Positions 8,884 to 19,370 of a stretch of 64,000 bases of DNA are shown here, piece after piece. Positions within the stretch are counted from its first letter, which is position 1, and every line of letters starts with the position of its first letter. A model generated the notes under the pieces. That model searched no databases. It was not told the origin of the DNA and saw nothing but the letters and a program-made list of their open reading frames with translations. The position numbers and the translations under genes were made by a program. The DNA comes from Sophora flavescens (taxonomy: Eukaryota > Streptophyta > Magnoliopsida > Fabales > Fabaceae), in contig CM061066.1 in assembly GCA_030762895.1 (NCBI GenBank), positions 114,732,715 through 114,796,714 of the forward strand. Reading direction: 5' to 3'.

Positions 8884-9580
8884 TTTTCGAGAGTCAAGCC
8901 TAAGTAAGGAGTTGTGCATTTTGGTATTTATTGTTTACCCCTTTTTATTGTTTTCTTTTATTTTTTGTATATATTTGTTTCCTTTTTGCTTTAATAATTA
9001 TTTTTTACATTAGGATAGAAGACCATGATATTTTTATTTTTATTTTGTTTGCTTGTCGAGCAGGTTCAAGTAGTTATGTATTAGGATTGTACAGGTTTGT
9101 ATGCCTCCAGCACACATAACACCGACACTCATTTTCACACACTTTCAGCTCTATACCCGAGCTTGTGGGACCTTAAGGATTAGGTGGTGACTCAGCATTG
9201 TCATCGAAGGCCTAGTGCCTCTCTGATATTTGTTGACTCACCACTCGGATTGTTACTAGTGTCATGGACTAGTCATCCTGGAGGGTTTATCCCTACTTGT
9301 GATTAGGTTCATGAACTAGGTCCTTGACAAGGGCAATCTGGGGACCTTGACCTTTAGAAGTCTAGACACATCCTAAAGTTTATATTCCTAAATTGACTTA
9401 GTAGCCGCTCGACTTAGAAGTTGCCATCATAGGTACCCTTGATTAGGCCCTACCTCTTAAGACACTTGGAGGCGAACCATATCTCCCTTGTGTTTTTCTA
9501 TCCATTTACTTATTTATTTATTTTTACTTCATTTCCCTTTGTGTTTTAACAAATGGATAATAAATAAGTAAAATACATAA

Positions 9581-9615
<35 letters not shown>

Positions 9616-10277
9616 TGGTAAAATAATATATATATTTATATATATTATTTTATTTTTTTTGGTGATTCTCTTTTGTGGAGGAATGACACTATCTGTGTAG
9701 CAAGGAACAGAAATGTCCAACTCTAGCAATGCAATTGGCCTGAAGAAGAATATTAGGATTGACATGGAAATCAATGATGTGAAGACTTTAAAACTTTTGA
9801 TGTAATTCTGTTAGATGGGAAACATTGTATTTTCTCTTCAAAGAAATAAAAGCCTTTTTTTAGGGGTTACATCCATCAATGAATTCTGCTCTATCTTAGG
9901 GTATGTATGATTGCATTGCTAGTGAATGATGCTGTCTATTGAGGGACACATGTTCCCATGGATTTGTCATCAACCACGCATTAACCTAAGGGGGATGTGC
10001 CCCTAGAGTTATGTGTCGGGGTGAAGTTGCTTGCTACAAAAAAATGGTCTTTCCTTTGCAAAAGAAAGAATTCATGGTTTTTCGAAGCATACTTTTATCT
10101 TTCTTTTAATAATAATAATAATGCCAAAAATAAAAAAAAGGGGTTATTGATTAGAATAATTGACGATTTTTCGAACAGAGCTAGAAACACGAATCTGAGG
10201 GTTCGAGAATCATTGCGCAACCTAAGAAAGACAATACCAATCAAACCCGAGTTTACAACACAAGATCCCGGACCAGG
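8884..10277 (+). other. Ogre 5' leader, no gene recognised
   Basis: About 1.4 kb between primer site and gag. It contains a (TA)n run near 9580-9602 and (AAT)n near 10109-10121. Ogre elements sometimes carry an extra ORF here; only short open frames without family signals are present. Confidence 0.6.
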
Positions 10278-12524
10278 ATGACTGCCAACAATCCTGAGAC
10301 AGGAAGGAACTTGAGTTTAGAAGTAGACGAAGTGAGGGGAAGGGTGACTGAAATCTCTGAAACTCAAGCAAGGTTGGAGGCTATACTACAGGATATGAGG
10401 GAATCTCTTAGCAAGCTTAGTGCAAATAGAAGTGGAAACGAAGATGACCCACATGTGAGCGTACAACCGGCCCTCTCCATGGTAACGGTGCCAATGTTTT
10501 CAAACATAAACCATAGCTTTACTCAGGGAATGTCGGGTTACACGGAACCCATAGTAATCCCCACCGGGGAAGGATATCGCCCCATCGAGAATGTGTATCA
10601 CGAGGCTGCTGGCTATACATGGGAAAAACCCCATGCATTCATTCCTGAACAATCAAGAGGAGCCCAGTTTGGACCTGATAAGATGAAGGAAGAGTGGATG
10701 GAGAAGGTAGAAGAACAAATAAAAGAGATCAAGTGCTCAAATACTTATGGCCTTCTAAAGATTGAAGAACTTTGTCCTGCCACGAATGTCGTGATTCCTA
10801 AGGATTTCAAAATTCCTGATTTCTCCAAATATGACGGAAGTGGGAACCCACGATTCCATTTGATTAGCTATGCCACCAAAATGGCCATCTGGTCTAAGGA
10901 TGACAAGTTCCTCATTGGCTTTTTCTATGAAAGTTTGACCGGAATCGCACTAGAGTGGTACCTTCAGTTAGACCATTCTAAGATCTCTCGGTGGACAGAA
11001 TTAGCCGATTTGTTCATGGATCAATACAAATTCAATTTGGACATAGCTCCGACCTGTGAACAGTTGACTACAATGCAGGAGAAGAGTGATGAATCCTTCA
11101 AACAGTATGCACAAAGGTGGAGGAGTTTGGCAGCTCAGGTTCAGCCGTCGCTGATGTTGTCCGAAATGTGCTCATACTTTTTGGGAACTCTGGGATCCCC
11201 CTTTATCGGAGCAATGGCAGGAATAGCTTATAGGGATTTCTCTGACTTGATTGCTGCAGAGGAAAGAATTGAAATCCTAGCCAGAGCCGGGAAGTTGCCA
11301 ACTGACATGGAAGGTAGTGCATCTAAGAAGGGGTTCCAGCCCAAGAAGAAGGAAGCAGAAGCAAATTATGTACAACACCAGCCAAACTTTGGACCTCGAC
11401 ATGTCCCTTCATACCCGAGGTACCAAGCACCATATCAGACCCGAACACCATTTTACCCACCTCAACAGGCCTCGCCAACCATCACCCAGTCACAAAACCA
11501 AATGAATAACATCCCTACCCCTCAACCATACAACCCCACTCGCCCAACATATACTCATTATCCACCTGTACCTCAACAAAACCATCCAAGCTTCCCTCGA
11601 CCTCGCTCAAATTTTCCAAATCAGGGACGTTCCCAATATCAAAATCTGCCTCCTTTCCCAAGACTGTCTATCTCAAATGCAGATTTGTTCAAACAACTAT
11701 TTGATCGTCACCTAATCGCTGGAAACCCTGTACGGCCTATGGAACCACCTTTCCCTGCTTGGTACAATCCAAACTTGACTTGCAAATATCACATGGATCA
11801 CCTGGGACATTCCATTGAAGAATGTGAGACCTTCAAGACAGCAGTAAGAAAATTGATTGCTTGTGGAAGATTGGGTTTAGAAGAAGATTCTGGGCCTAGC
11901 ATTGTTAATAACCCAATCCCAAACCATAATGCGGGAAATAGGGTGAATAACTTGGAAGTGAAAGGGCCTCAAGTCAAGAAGGTTTTGGAATTGCGAACCC
12001 CGATGCAAGAAGTATTCGCAGGGCTCAAGAAAGCAGGATATGATATTGTTGCACCGGTGAAGCTGATCGGAGAAAAGGAGAAGTATGATGGTGATTTAAG
12101 TTGTGATTATCATCATGGGAAGGTAGGGCATGATATCGAAACTTGTTGGGACTTTAAGGTCCGAGTCCAAGGATTACTTACCTTGGGGGTGATCCAAGCT
12201 AGGCGAGGTACGACTGAAGAAGTTAGTGTGGTTGAAAAAGTTGTGCTCCGGATACCACCTATGAATGATTCACCGACACCAGAAAAAGTGATTGTAAAGG
12301 TGACAAAGCCAACTCCTTTTGCCTATAATGATACACACGCTGTACCCTGGAATTATGAACAGAAAGTTGAGCTAGTAGGAGGGGCAGGAGAAACTTCGAA
12401 GGCCCATGTTACTAATGTTGTGAGAATTGGAGGCATCACAAAGAGTGGGCGATACTATGTCCCGGTAGAAGAAGAAGCAAGGAAGAATACCAAAGATGAA
12501 GGCAAAGAGAAGGAAGAAGAATAA
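10278..12524 (+). CDS. gag: Ogre Gag polyprotein (748 codons)
   Basis: Structural protein of the virus-like particle. It opens with a predicted coiled coil (residues about 10-50). A retrotransposon Gag domain begins near residue 178 (PDFSKYDGSGNPRFHL) and runs to about 335 (ERIEILARAG). A long Pro/Gln-rich linker follows (about 350-480). Then come two Cys/His knuckle-like motifs of the form C-X2-H-X4-GH-X4-C (near 503-520, CKYHMDHLGHSIEEC, and near 610-625, CDYHHGKVGHDIETC), as is usual in Ogre Gag. It ends in a Glu/Lys tail with a TAA. The next ORF is in the same frame 12 bases on, inside a GAA/GAG run, so the stop is probably a GAA to TAA mutation that splits a gag-pro ORF. Confidence 0.9.
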   Translation: MTANNPETGRNLSLEVDEVRGRVTEISETQARLEAILQDMRESLSKLSANRSGNEDDPHVSVQPALSMVTVPMFSNINHSFTQGMSGYTEPIVIPTGEGYRPIENVYHEAAGYTWEKPHAFIPEQSRGAQFGPDKMKEEWMEKVEEQIKEIKCSNTYGLLKIEELCPATNVVIPKDFKIPDFSKYDGSGNPRFHLISYATKMAIWSKDDKFLIGFFYESLTGIALEWYLQLDHSKISRWTELADLFMDQYKFNLDIAPTCEQLTTMQEKSDESFKQYAQRWRSLAAQVQPSLMLSEMCSYFLGTLGSPFIGAMAGIAYRDFSDLIAAEERIEILARAGKLPTDMEGSASKKGFQPKKKEAEANYVQHQPNFGPRHVPSYPRYQAPYQTRTPFYPPQQASPTITQSQNQMNNIPTPQPYNPTRPTYTHYPPVPQQNHPSFPRPRSNFPNQGRSQYQNLPPFPRLSISNADLFKQLFDRHLIAGNPVRPMEPPFPAWYNPNLTCKYHMDHLGHSIEECETFKTAVRKLIACGRLGLEEDSGPSIVNNPIPNHNAGNRVNNLEVKGPQVKKVLELRTPMQEVFAGLKKAGYDIVAPVKLIGEKEKYDGDLSCDYHHGKVGHDIETCWDFKVRVQGLLTLGVIQARRGTTEEVSVVEKVVLRIPPMNDSPTPEKVIVKVTKPTPFAYNDTHAVPWNYEQKVELVGGAGETSKAHVTNVVRIGGITKSGRYYVPVEEEARKNTKDEGKEKEEE

Positions 12525-12536
12525 GAAGAAGAGTTT

Positions 12537-13496
12537 ATGAAGATCATGAAACAAAGTGAATACGATGTGATAGAGCAGTTGAAGAAAACACCGGCAAGAA
12601 TATCCCTTTTGTTGCTTGTCCTCACATTAGAAATGCATCGTAAGGCATTATTGAAGGTGTTGAATGAAGCTTATGTTAATCACGACGTCATGCCAGAGAA
12701 TGTAGTAAACATGGTGGATCCGGTGAGGCGGATCAACATGATCAATTTCTCGGAAGATGAGGTGTTTTTGAAGTTTAGAGGTAGTCCTAAGGCACTCCAC
12801 ATTACACTAAGGTGCAAAGGATTTGTGATTGCGAAGGTGCTTATAGATGGTGGCTCAGCATTGAATGTGATTCCGTTGTCCACTCTAGAGCAGCTAAACA
12901 TAGGCTTGACGGATTTGACACCCCAAGAGATGATTGTGCGAGCCTTTGATGGAACAACAAGAGGGATCTTAGGGTTAATAACTCTGCCCCTCGAAGTAGG
13001 GCCTAGTTGTTTTCGTGTTCTCTTTCAAGTCATGGAGATCCAGCCAGCTTATACCATGCTCCAAGGAAGGCCTTGGATTCATGAAGCTGGTGTTGTTCCA
13101 TCAACATTGCATCAGTGTCTGAAATATATTCAGGATGGGACTGTAATTACCATCCGCGGTGAAGAGGAAATCATGCTTTCAAAACCTGTTTCGGTACCAT
13201 ACGTAGAAAGTACAGAGCAAGTCGAGGATGATTCCCTACGTAGTTTTGAAATCCTGAAGCCAGAGAGAAAGAAGGAGGAGTTGCCAATGCAAAATGTGAA
13301 TGAAGTGGCAGTATGTATAATGGAAAGGAATAGGTATCAGAAAGGAAGAGGCCTAGGGGCAAGCCTCCAAGGGATTCCTCAACCGATCGCAGCAGTTACA
13401 AGAGATGGAAGACATGGACTAGGATACAATCCTTCTCTAGTGAAAAATATGAAGTACCTGACTCTGAGGCAAGAAAGAAGAAAGAAAGGAATTTAA
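12537..13496 (+). CDS. pro: Ogre aspartic protease with G-patch-like tail
   Basis: 319 codons, in frame with gag and separated by a single stop. The catalytic loop LIDGGSALNV is at about residues 102-111; a retroviral-type protease works as a dimer with one such Asp per subunit. FRVLFQVM and AYTMLQGRPWIHEAG follow, typical of Tat proteases. The C-terminal part carries a glycine-patch-like segment (GRGLGASLQGI and GRHGLGYNP, about 270-300). The ORF ends at 13494-13496; a single extra T there shifts the frame away from the following exon at 13510-13691. Confidence 0.88.
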   Translation: MKIMKQSEYDVIEQLKKTPARISLLLLVLTLEMHRKALLKVLNEAYVNHDVMPENVVNMVDPVRRINMINFSEDEVFLKFRGSPKALHITLRCKGFVIAKVLIDGGSALNVIPLSTLEQLNIGLTDLTPQEMIVRAFDGTTRGILGLITLPLEVGPSCFRVLFQVMEIQPAYTMLQGRPWIHEAGVVPSTLHQCLKYIQDGTVITIRGEEEIMLSKPVSVPYVESTEQVEDDSLRSFEILKPERKKEELPMQNVNEVAVCIMERNRYQKGRGLGASLQGIPQPIAAVTRDGRHGLGYNPSLVKNMKYLTLRQERRKKGI

Positions 13497-13691
13497 TTAT
13501 ATCCCTCACTTGACAGATACTTTCTCAGCATCAACTGAAGTGATCTCGCCAAAAAGGTTGACTTCCCCTCATTTTACTATCAGTGCACTTGAAGAGGAGC
13601 AAGCAAGAAACCCCGTTATTTATCTCTCTGCTGACAATGAGGTCCTTGGCAATTGGCAGTCTGAACCATTTGTTGATGTTATTTCCATGAA
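13497..13691 (+). pseudogene. Ogre pro/pol junction exon
   Basis: Open frame from the pro stop to 13691, with residues HFTISALEEEQARNPVIY. It is one base out of frame with pro because of the extra T near 13494. It ends at a GT donor. Splicing to 13885 would rebuild a Lys codon (AA plus G) and continue in the RT frame. Without splicing a TAA follows immediately. Confidence 0.7.
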
Positions 13692-13884
13692 GTAATTGTC
13701 TTTTTGTATCTCGCATAAACTGATGTTTACTTTAGTTGAGAAATGAATAAAATGAGTTAGTATGATTTTTCAGCATTTTTCTTGGTGTCTTCCTTTCTCT
13801 ACCCTTTTATCTTATATCAATTGTGTTTCATTTCTTGAATAATATCCTTGCCTACATTTCTCTCATTTCAAACATCTTCTTTAG
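13692..13884 (+). other. Ogre intron between pro and RT
   Basis: 193 bases from GTAATTGTC to the acceptor CATCTTCTTTAG, with a T/C-rich tract upstream. Removal joins ATGAA to GAACCTC in frame with RT. A spliced intron at this place is established for Ogre elements. The exact boundaries are read from the sequence and frame logic; no transcript evidence is available here. Confidence 0.75.
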
Positions 13885-14968
13885 GAACCTCACCACCGTC
13901 GAAGGTTTGTCTCACAAAAGGAACCTTGAAACCTCATTTACTAATTCCCTTACGGCTATTGACGAAGACGATTCTGGGATTAGTGAGGAAGAAGAAGCCA
14001 TTGAGGAATTTACAAAGTCAATAGAGCGCTCAGAAAATGGGTTCACTTCAAATGATGAAGTTATAGAAGTGATTAATATGGGGACCGAGGAAGACAAGAA
14101 GGAGTTGAAAATAGTGGATAATCCAGAACGTGCAGAAATGGTCGTGCTATTTAAGGAGTACCTTGATGTGTTTGCATGGTCCTACAAAGATATGCCAGGA
14201 TTGGATCCAGAGATAGCATCACATAAAATCCCACTGTACCCAGATACGGTGGTGAAGAAACAAAGGTTGAGGAGGATGCATCCGGATATGTCACTAAAGA
14301 TCAAAGAAGAGGTAACTAAGCAGCTAGAAGCTGGGTTTGTGGAAGTGTCGAGACACCCAGAGTGGGTCACTAATGTCGTACCAGTACCAAAGAAGGATGG
14401 AAAAGTAAGAATGTTCGTGGATTACAGAGATCTGAACAAAGCAAGTCCGAAGGATGACTTCCCATTGCCTCATATTGATGTCCTCGTAGACAGCACGGCA
14501 AGGAACCACAGATTCTCTTTCATGGATGGGTATTCAGGATACAATCAGATTCTCATGGACGTCGAGGACAAAGAGAAGACGACTTTCATCACCCCTTGGG
14601 GAACTTTTTGTTACAGAGTAATGCCTTTTGGGCTGAAGTATGCCGGAGCTACCTACCAACATGCTATGGTAGCATTGTTCCATGATATGATGCACAAGGA
14701 AATAGAGGTATATGTGGATGACATAGTGGATAAGTCTAAGGAGGGGGAAAGTCATGTAGCAGTTTTGCATATGTTATTTGAGAGATTAAGGAAGTACAAT
14801 CTGAGACTCAATCCCACAAAATGTGTGTTTGGAGCCTCAACTGGGAAATTGCTGGGTTTTGTGGTCAACAGGGAAGGAATACAAGTGCAGCTGGAAAAGG
14901 CAAAGGCGATCAGGGACATGCCAGCTCCCAAGAATGAACGAGAAGTAAGGGGTTTTCTAGGGAGATGA
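13885..14968 (+). CDS. pol: Ogre reverse transcriptase (ends at a premature TGA)
   Basis: An acidic N-terminal region is followed by the RT fold: FVDYRDLNKASPKDDFPLPH (motif with the catalytic Asp region), FSFMDGYSGYNQI, WGTFCYRVMPFGLKYAGATY, then the YVDDI active site and KCVFGASTGKLLGF. It copies element RNA into DNA in the virus-like particle. The TGA at 14966-14968 interrupts the connection just before NYIARFIANL, which continues in the same frame. The open frame extends upstream to 13823 but that part is intron. Confidence 0.9.
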
Positions 14969-15428
14969 AATTACATTGCCCGATTCATTGCTAACTTGAC
15001 AAGCACGTGTGAGACTATTTTTAAGCTATTAAAGAAGAATAATCCGGGGAGATGGAATGAGGAATGTCAGGAAGCCTTTGACAAAATAAAGGCATACCTA
15101 TTAAACCCACTAGTGTTGGTGCCGTCCACTCAAGGTCGTCCTTTGATATTGTATCTCACGATCCTCCCAACCTCAATGGGGGCAATGTTGGGGCAACATG
15201 ATGAGTCTGGCAAGAGAGAACATGCAATTTACTATCTGAGCAAGAAGTTTAATGACTGAGAAGCCCGATACATTGCAATTGAGAAGACTTGTTGCGCATT
15301 GGTATGGACCTCCAAGAGACTCAGGCAATACATGTTATACTACACCACTTGGTTAATCTCTCGAATGGACCCTTTGAAGTACATCTTTGAAATTCCTCAC
15401 ATATCATTAAGGGACTCAAAGTGGAAAA
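14969..15428 (+). pseudogene. Ogre RT connection and first RNase H, broken
   Basis: The frame resumes with NYIARFIANLTSTCE and WNEECQEAFDKIKAYL, the usual RT-RNase H connection, up to a TGA at 15257 (KKFND then stop then EARYIAIEKTC). RNase H residues continue to about 15360, after which sequence and frame degrade (about 30-40 residues lost) before 15429. Confidence 0.78.
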
Positions 15429-16889
15429 ATGATATTATCAGAATTTGATATTAAGTATGTGACCCGGAAATCCGTTAAGGGAAGTGCAATTGCTTATCAC
15501 TTAGCTGAAAACCCTATTGAGGGAGGACTGCCAATTATATCCGAGTTCCCTGATGGAGAGATCCTGTCATTAGAAGAAGGTGAAACAGAGGAAGATGATA
15601 TGTGGAAGATGTATTTTGATGGAGCAGTTAATATGCATGGAAGCGGCATAGGAGAGGTGGTTGTCTCTCCGGAGGGCAGGCAATACCCAGTGGCTGTTAA
15701 GCTCGAATTCGAATGCACCAACAATATTGCTGAGTATGAAGCATGTGCAAGTGGATTACAAGCAGCAATTGGTCTTGGAATAAAACAGCTAAAGGTCTTT
15801 GGAGATGCAGCCTTAATCATTTATCAAGTCAACGGCGAATGGCAAACTAAAGATCCCAAGCTTATCCCGTATCAGAAATACTTGACTCAGTTAGTTGTGA
15901 AGTTTGATGAGATTACTTTCTCGCACTTGACTCGAGACAAGAATCAATTTGCAGATGCTTTAGCCACATTAGCCGCTATGACCAAAATGGGTCTCCATAC
16001 CACCGTCCAGCCTATTCAAGTGAAGGTACAAGATGAGCCCGTATACTGTGCACATGTGGAAGAAGAGCTCGATGGTAATCCTTGGTATCACGACATCAAG
16101 CAATATATGAAGAGTAGAACGTACCCAGCTGGAGCAAATGAAGTAAACAAGAGGGTGATTCGCAGATTATCAATGTCCTTTTATTTAGATGGCGAAATTC
16201 TATATAAGAGGAACTATGATGGGGTCCTCATAAGATGTGTTGATGCTCGTGAAGCTCGGACTATCATGACAGAAGTTCACGAAGGGATATGTGGAACACA
16301 TGCCAATGGTCACATGATGGCACACAAGATCCTTCGAAATGGTCACTATTGGCTAACAATGGAAGCCGATTGTCTGGAGTATGTCCGAAAATGCCGTAAA
16401 TGCCAAATATACGCAGATCAGATCAAAGCTCCACCGTTCCAACTACACAATCCGGTGTCTCCATGGCCATTTTCTATGTGGGAGATAGCCGTCATTGGAC
16501 CAATCAATCCCAAGGCTTCAAACGGACATCGCTTCATCCTGGTTGCAATAGATTATTTCACTAAGTGGGTAGAAGCAGCATCATATGCCAATATTACTCA
16601 AAAGGTGTTTACCAAGTTCCTAAAAAGAGATGTTATTTGCCGCTATGGAATACCAGAAAGAATCATTACAGATAATGCTGCCAATCTTAATGGGGCGGAT
16701 GTAAAGAAGTTATTAGAGACTTTTAAAATCAAGCACCATAATTCCACCCCATATAGACCTCAGATGAACGGGGCGCTAGAAGCGGCCAACAAGAATGTCA
16801 AGAAAATTATTGCTAAAATGGTCGTAAATTATAAGGATTGGCATGAAATGTTGCCATATGTTTTGCACGCGTATCGTACCAATATATGA
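15429..16889 (+). CDS. pol: Ogre second RNase H and integrase (486 codons, ends at a nonsense codon)
   Basis: Residues about 58-190 form a second, archaeal-type RNase H: MYFDGAVN, NIAEYEACASGL, VFGDAALII and QFADALATLA supply the acidic residues. This extra domain is typical of Tat elements. Integrase follows: a HHCC zinc-binding region (HEGICGTHANGH ... CRKCQIYAD), then the catalytic core with ITDNAANLNG and GALEAANKNVKK. The first catalytic Asp, expected before VIGPI, is Ala here (WEIAVIGPI), so integration activity should be lost. A TGA at 16887 ends the ORF; coding sequence continues in the same region (SSTGLTPFSLVYGMEA). Confidence 0.9.
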   Translation: MILSEFDIKYVTRKSVKGSAIAYHLAENPIEGGLPIISEFPDGEILSLEEGETEEDDMWKMYFDGAVNMHGSGIGEVVVSPEGRQYPVAVKLEFECTNNIAEYEACASGLQAAIGLGIKQLKVFGDAALIIYQVNGEWQTKDPKLIPYQKYLTQLVVKFDEITFSHLTRDKNQFADALATLAAMTKMGLHTTVQPIQVKVQDEPVYCAHVEEELDGNPWYHDIKQYMKSRTYPAGANEVNKRVIRRLSMSFYLDGEILYKRNYDGVLIRCVDAREARTIMTEVHEGICGTHANGHMMAHKILRNGHYWLTMEADCLEYVRKCRKCQIYADQIKAPPFQLHNPVSPWPFSMWEIAVIGPINPKASNGHRFILVAIDYFTKWVEAASYANITQKVFTKFLKRDVICRYGIPERIITDNAANLNGADVKKLLETFKIKHHNSTPYRPQMNGALEAANKNVKKIIAKMVVNYKDWHEMLPYVLHAYRTNI

Positions 16890-17328
16890 TCAAGTACTGG
16901 GTTAACGCCTTTCTCATTGGTGTATGGAATGGAAGCTGTTTCTCCTATAGAAGTTGAAATCCCTTCATTAAGAGTGCTGATGGAAGATGACTTGGAAGAA
17001 TCAGAATGGGTGAATGCTCGATACGATCAGTTAAACATGATTGAGGAAAGGATTGGTAGCCCTTTGTCATGGACAACTATATCAGAGAAGAATGGCTAAA
17101 GCCTTTAATAAGAAAGTCCGTCATAGAGAGTTTCAACCAGGTGATTTGGTGTTAAAGAAAATACTTCCCAACCAATAAGATGCCCGAGGAAAATGGGCAC
17201 CCAATTATGAAGGGCCATATATAGTAAAGCAGGCATACTCAGGCGGAGCCTTGGTCCTAACAGATGAAAATGGATGAGATCTACCGAGACCTGTAAACTC
17301 TGATACCGTGAAAAAGTTCTATGGCTGA
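16890..17328 (+). pseudogene. Ogre integrase C-terminus, several frames
   Basis: Continues with TPFSLVYGMEAVSPIEVEIP (16902-17099), then shifts frame to KKVRHREFQPGDLVLKK and a GPY/F-like module (APNYEGPYIVKQAYSGGALV), ending KKFYG-stop at 17328. Internal stops at PNQ-stop-DARG (about 17176) and ENG-stop (about 17276) confirm decay. Confidence 0.78.
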
Positions 17329-17340
17329 TAAAAAAAAAAA

Positions 17341-17690
17341 AGGAGAGCCCGTTAGGTCGAAAACCCGTGAGGGCGACCTAAGCAAAAGTTAGGGCATAAA
17401 TAAAATAAATAAAAGGGAGAGCCCGTTAGGTCAAAAACCCGCGAGGGCGACCTAAGCAAAAGTTAGGGCATAAATAAAATAAAATATAAAAGAAGTCCGT
17501 TAGGTCGAAAACCCGCGAGGGCGTCCTAAGCAAAAGTTAGGGCATAAAAAAAAAGAAAAGAAAAAAGAAAAAAAGAAAAAGAGAGAGAGAGAGAAGTCCG
17601 TTAGGTTGAAAACCCGAAAGGGCGACCTAAGCAAAAATTAGGACAAAGAAGCTGAATCTTAGACTGAAAACCTGCAAGGGCAGTTTAAGA
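17341..17690 (+). repeat. Ogre tandem hairpin array, five units
   Basis: Units of roughly 75-105 bp with a conserved core: TTAGGTC, GAAAACCCGCGAGGGC, GACCTAA. Cores are at 17352-17381, 17426-17455, 17510-17529, 17601-17630 and 17658-17689. Each core can fold with TTAGGTC paired to GACCTAA and an inner CCC/GGG. The spacers are A-rich ((AAAT)n, (GA)n). The last copy has changed both arms (CTTAGACT with AGTTTAAG). Confidence 0.85.
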
Positions 17691-18440
17691 GATATCTCAA
17701 TATTCACCACATTGGGGGAGTTTTGCTCATAACTTACTACACTGGGGCAATTTTGTTTGTGACTAGCTACAATGGGGCAAATAAAATCATTGAAATGTTA
17801 ATGAAAGGATGTATGTGGAAGCTGAGACCAGGATCTGCGACGTCAAACAGTTGCTGGGAATCAGTTAAGAGGATCAAGGAACCAATACTGGGGCAAATTT
17901 TTATGCGGTTTTCTTTCCATTATCCCTTTTCGTACAATTCCCATACACCCCTTTGTATTTCCCCTTTTTCTTTCCAATTTCCTTGTGTGCAATGTAAATT
18001 CTCATATTAAGGCAAGGATTTTATTCATCCATTCTTTTTGTGCTTAAATCATGCTTGCGCATTGAAATCACGTCTCAATTTAAGTAAATTTAAGTTTAAC
18101 AGAATGATTGGATAATTCTAATGGATACTTCAATGAATGGTTTGAACCAAAGAAAACCCAGCATTTCAAAGTCAATAGGGAGATAACGGTGCTCAATGAG
18201 GAGAAAAGAAAAGCAATAATGAAAGTCTCCACGAGCCCTAGTCTTGAAGGAAATAATCGCTCTATGTGTCTTCACCGCTTTAAAAAAGAAGCCCCTCTAA
18301 TCGAAAGACACTGACTCAGAGTTGTTGATAAACAAAGGTTTGATTGGTCGAAGTCTTTTAATGGAGCGTGTGGTTCGGTTGTAATCGAGACAAAGGTAAA
18401 AGAAAAGTTTTTAAGAGAAAGTAAATTACCATCATTTTAT
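17691..18440 (+). other. Ogre 3' untranslated region, no gene recognised
   Basis: Contains short repeats of the type ACTACACTGGGGCAATTTTG (17735-17780) and only small open frames without recognisable domains (17723-18010, 18108-18314). Confidence 0.55.
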
Positions 18441-19215
18441 TTCTGGGGTCTGAGGCTCGCTGCAATTTACTTTTCGAGCTCTGAGGCTCACTGCAAATTT
18501 ATTTTTGGGATCTGAGGCCCACTGTAACTTATTTTTTGAGCTCTGAGGCTCACTGCGGGAAATTTATTTTTGGGATCTGAGGCCCACTGCAATTTATTTT
18601 TCGAGCTCTGAGGCTCATTGCAAATTTATTTTTGGGGATATGAGGCCCGCTGCAATTTATTTTTCGAGCTCTGAGGCTCACTGCATTTTATTTTTGGGAT
18701 CTGAGGCCCACTGCAATTTATTTTTCGAGCTCTGAGGCTCACTGCAAATTTATTTTAGGGATCTGAGGCCCACTGCAATTTATTTTTCGAGCTCTGAGGC
18801 TCACTGCAAATTTTATATTTGGGATCTGAGGCCCACTGCATTTTATTTTTCGAGCTCTGAGGCTCACTGCATTTTATTTTTGGGATCTGAGGCCCACTGC
18901 AATTTTATTTTTCGAGCTCTGAGGCTCACCGCAAATTTATTTTTGGGATCTGAGGCCTGCTGCAAATTAATTTTTCAAGCTCTAAGGCTCACTGCTAATT
19001 TTATACTTGGGATCTGAGGCCCACTGCAATTTATTTTTCGAGCTCTGAGGCTCACTGTAAATTTATTTTTGGGATCTGAGGCCCACTGCAATTTTAATTT
19101 TTGAGCTCTGAGGCTCACTGCAAATTTATTTTTGGGATCTGAGGCCCGCTGCAAATTAATCTTTCGAGCTCTGAGGCTCACTGCTAATTTTATACTTGTG
19201 ATTTGAGGCCCACAG
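18441..19215 (+). repeat. Ogre tandem array of GAGCTCTGAGGCTC / GGGATCTGAGGCCC dimers
   Basis: About twelve copies of a 62-63 bp dimer. One half-unit is GAGCTCTGAGGCTCACTGCAA, the other GGGATCTGAGGCCCACTGCA, separated by T-rich spacers. Both half-units keep TCTGAG in the centre and have flanking bases that can pair (GAGC/GCTC; GGG/CCC). The matching array before the left LTR (6586-6770) has only three dimers. Confidence 0.9.
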
Positions 19216-19370
19216 TCGTTTTTATTTTCCAAAATCTTAATTTTCTCCAACCTGTTTCCCATCCCGGCTAAAATGTGAGTTCATTTTCTTTACTAGTTCC
19301 TTACTACTCTCACATGAAAAATCGTTCTTTTTTCATGTATTGTAGTAATGAACAAGTAAAGAGGGGCAAC

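Noticed and set aside
17341..17690. CRISPR-like array
   Set aside because: Plant retroelement 3' region; spacers are A-rich low complexity, repeats are imperfect and there are no cas genes.
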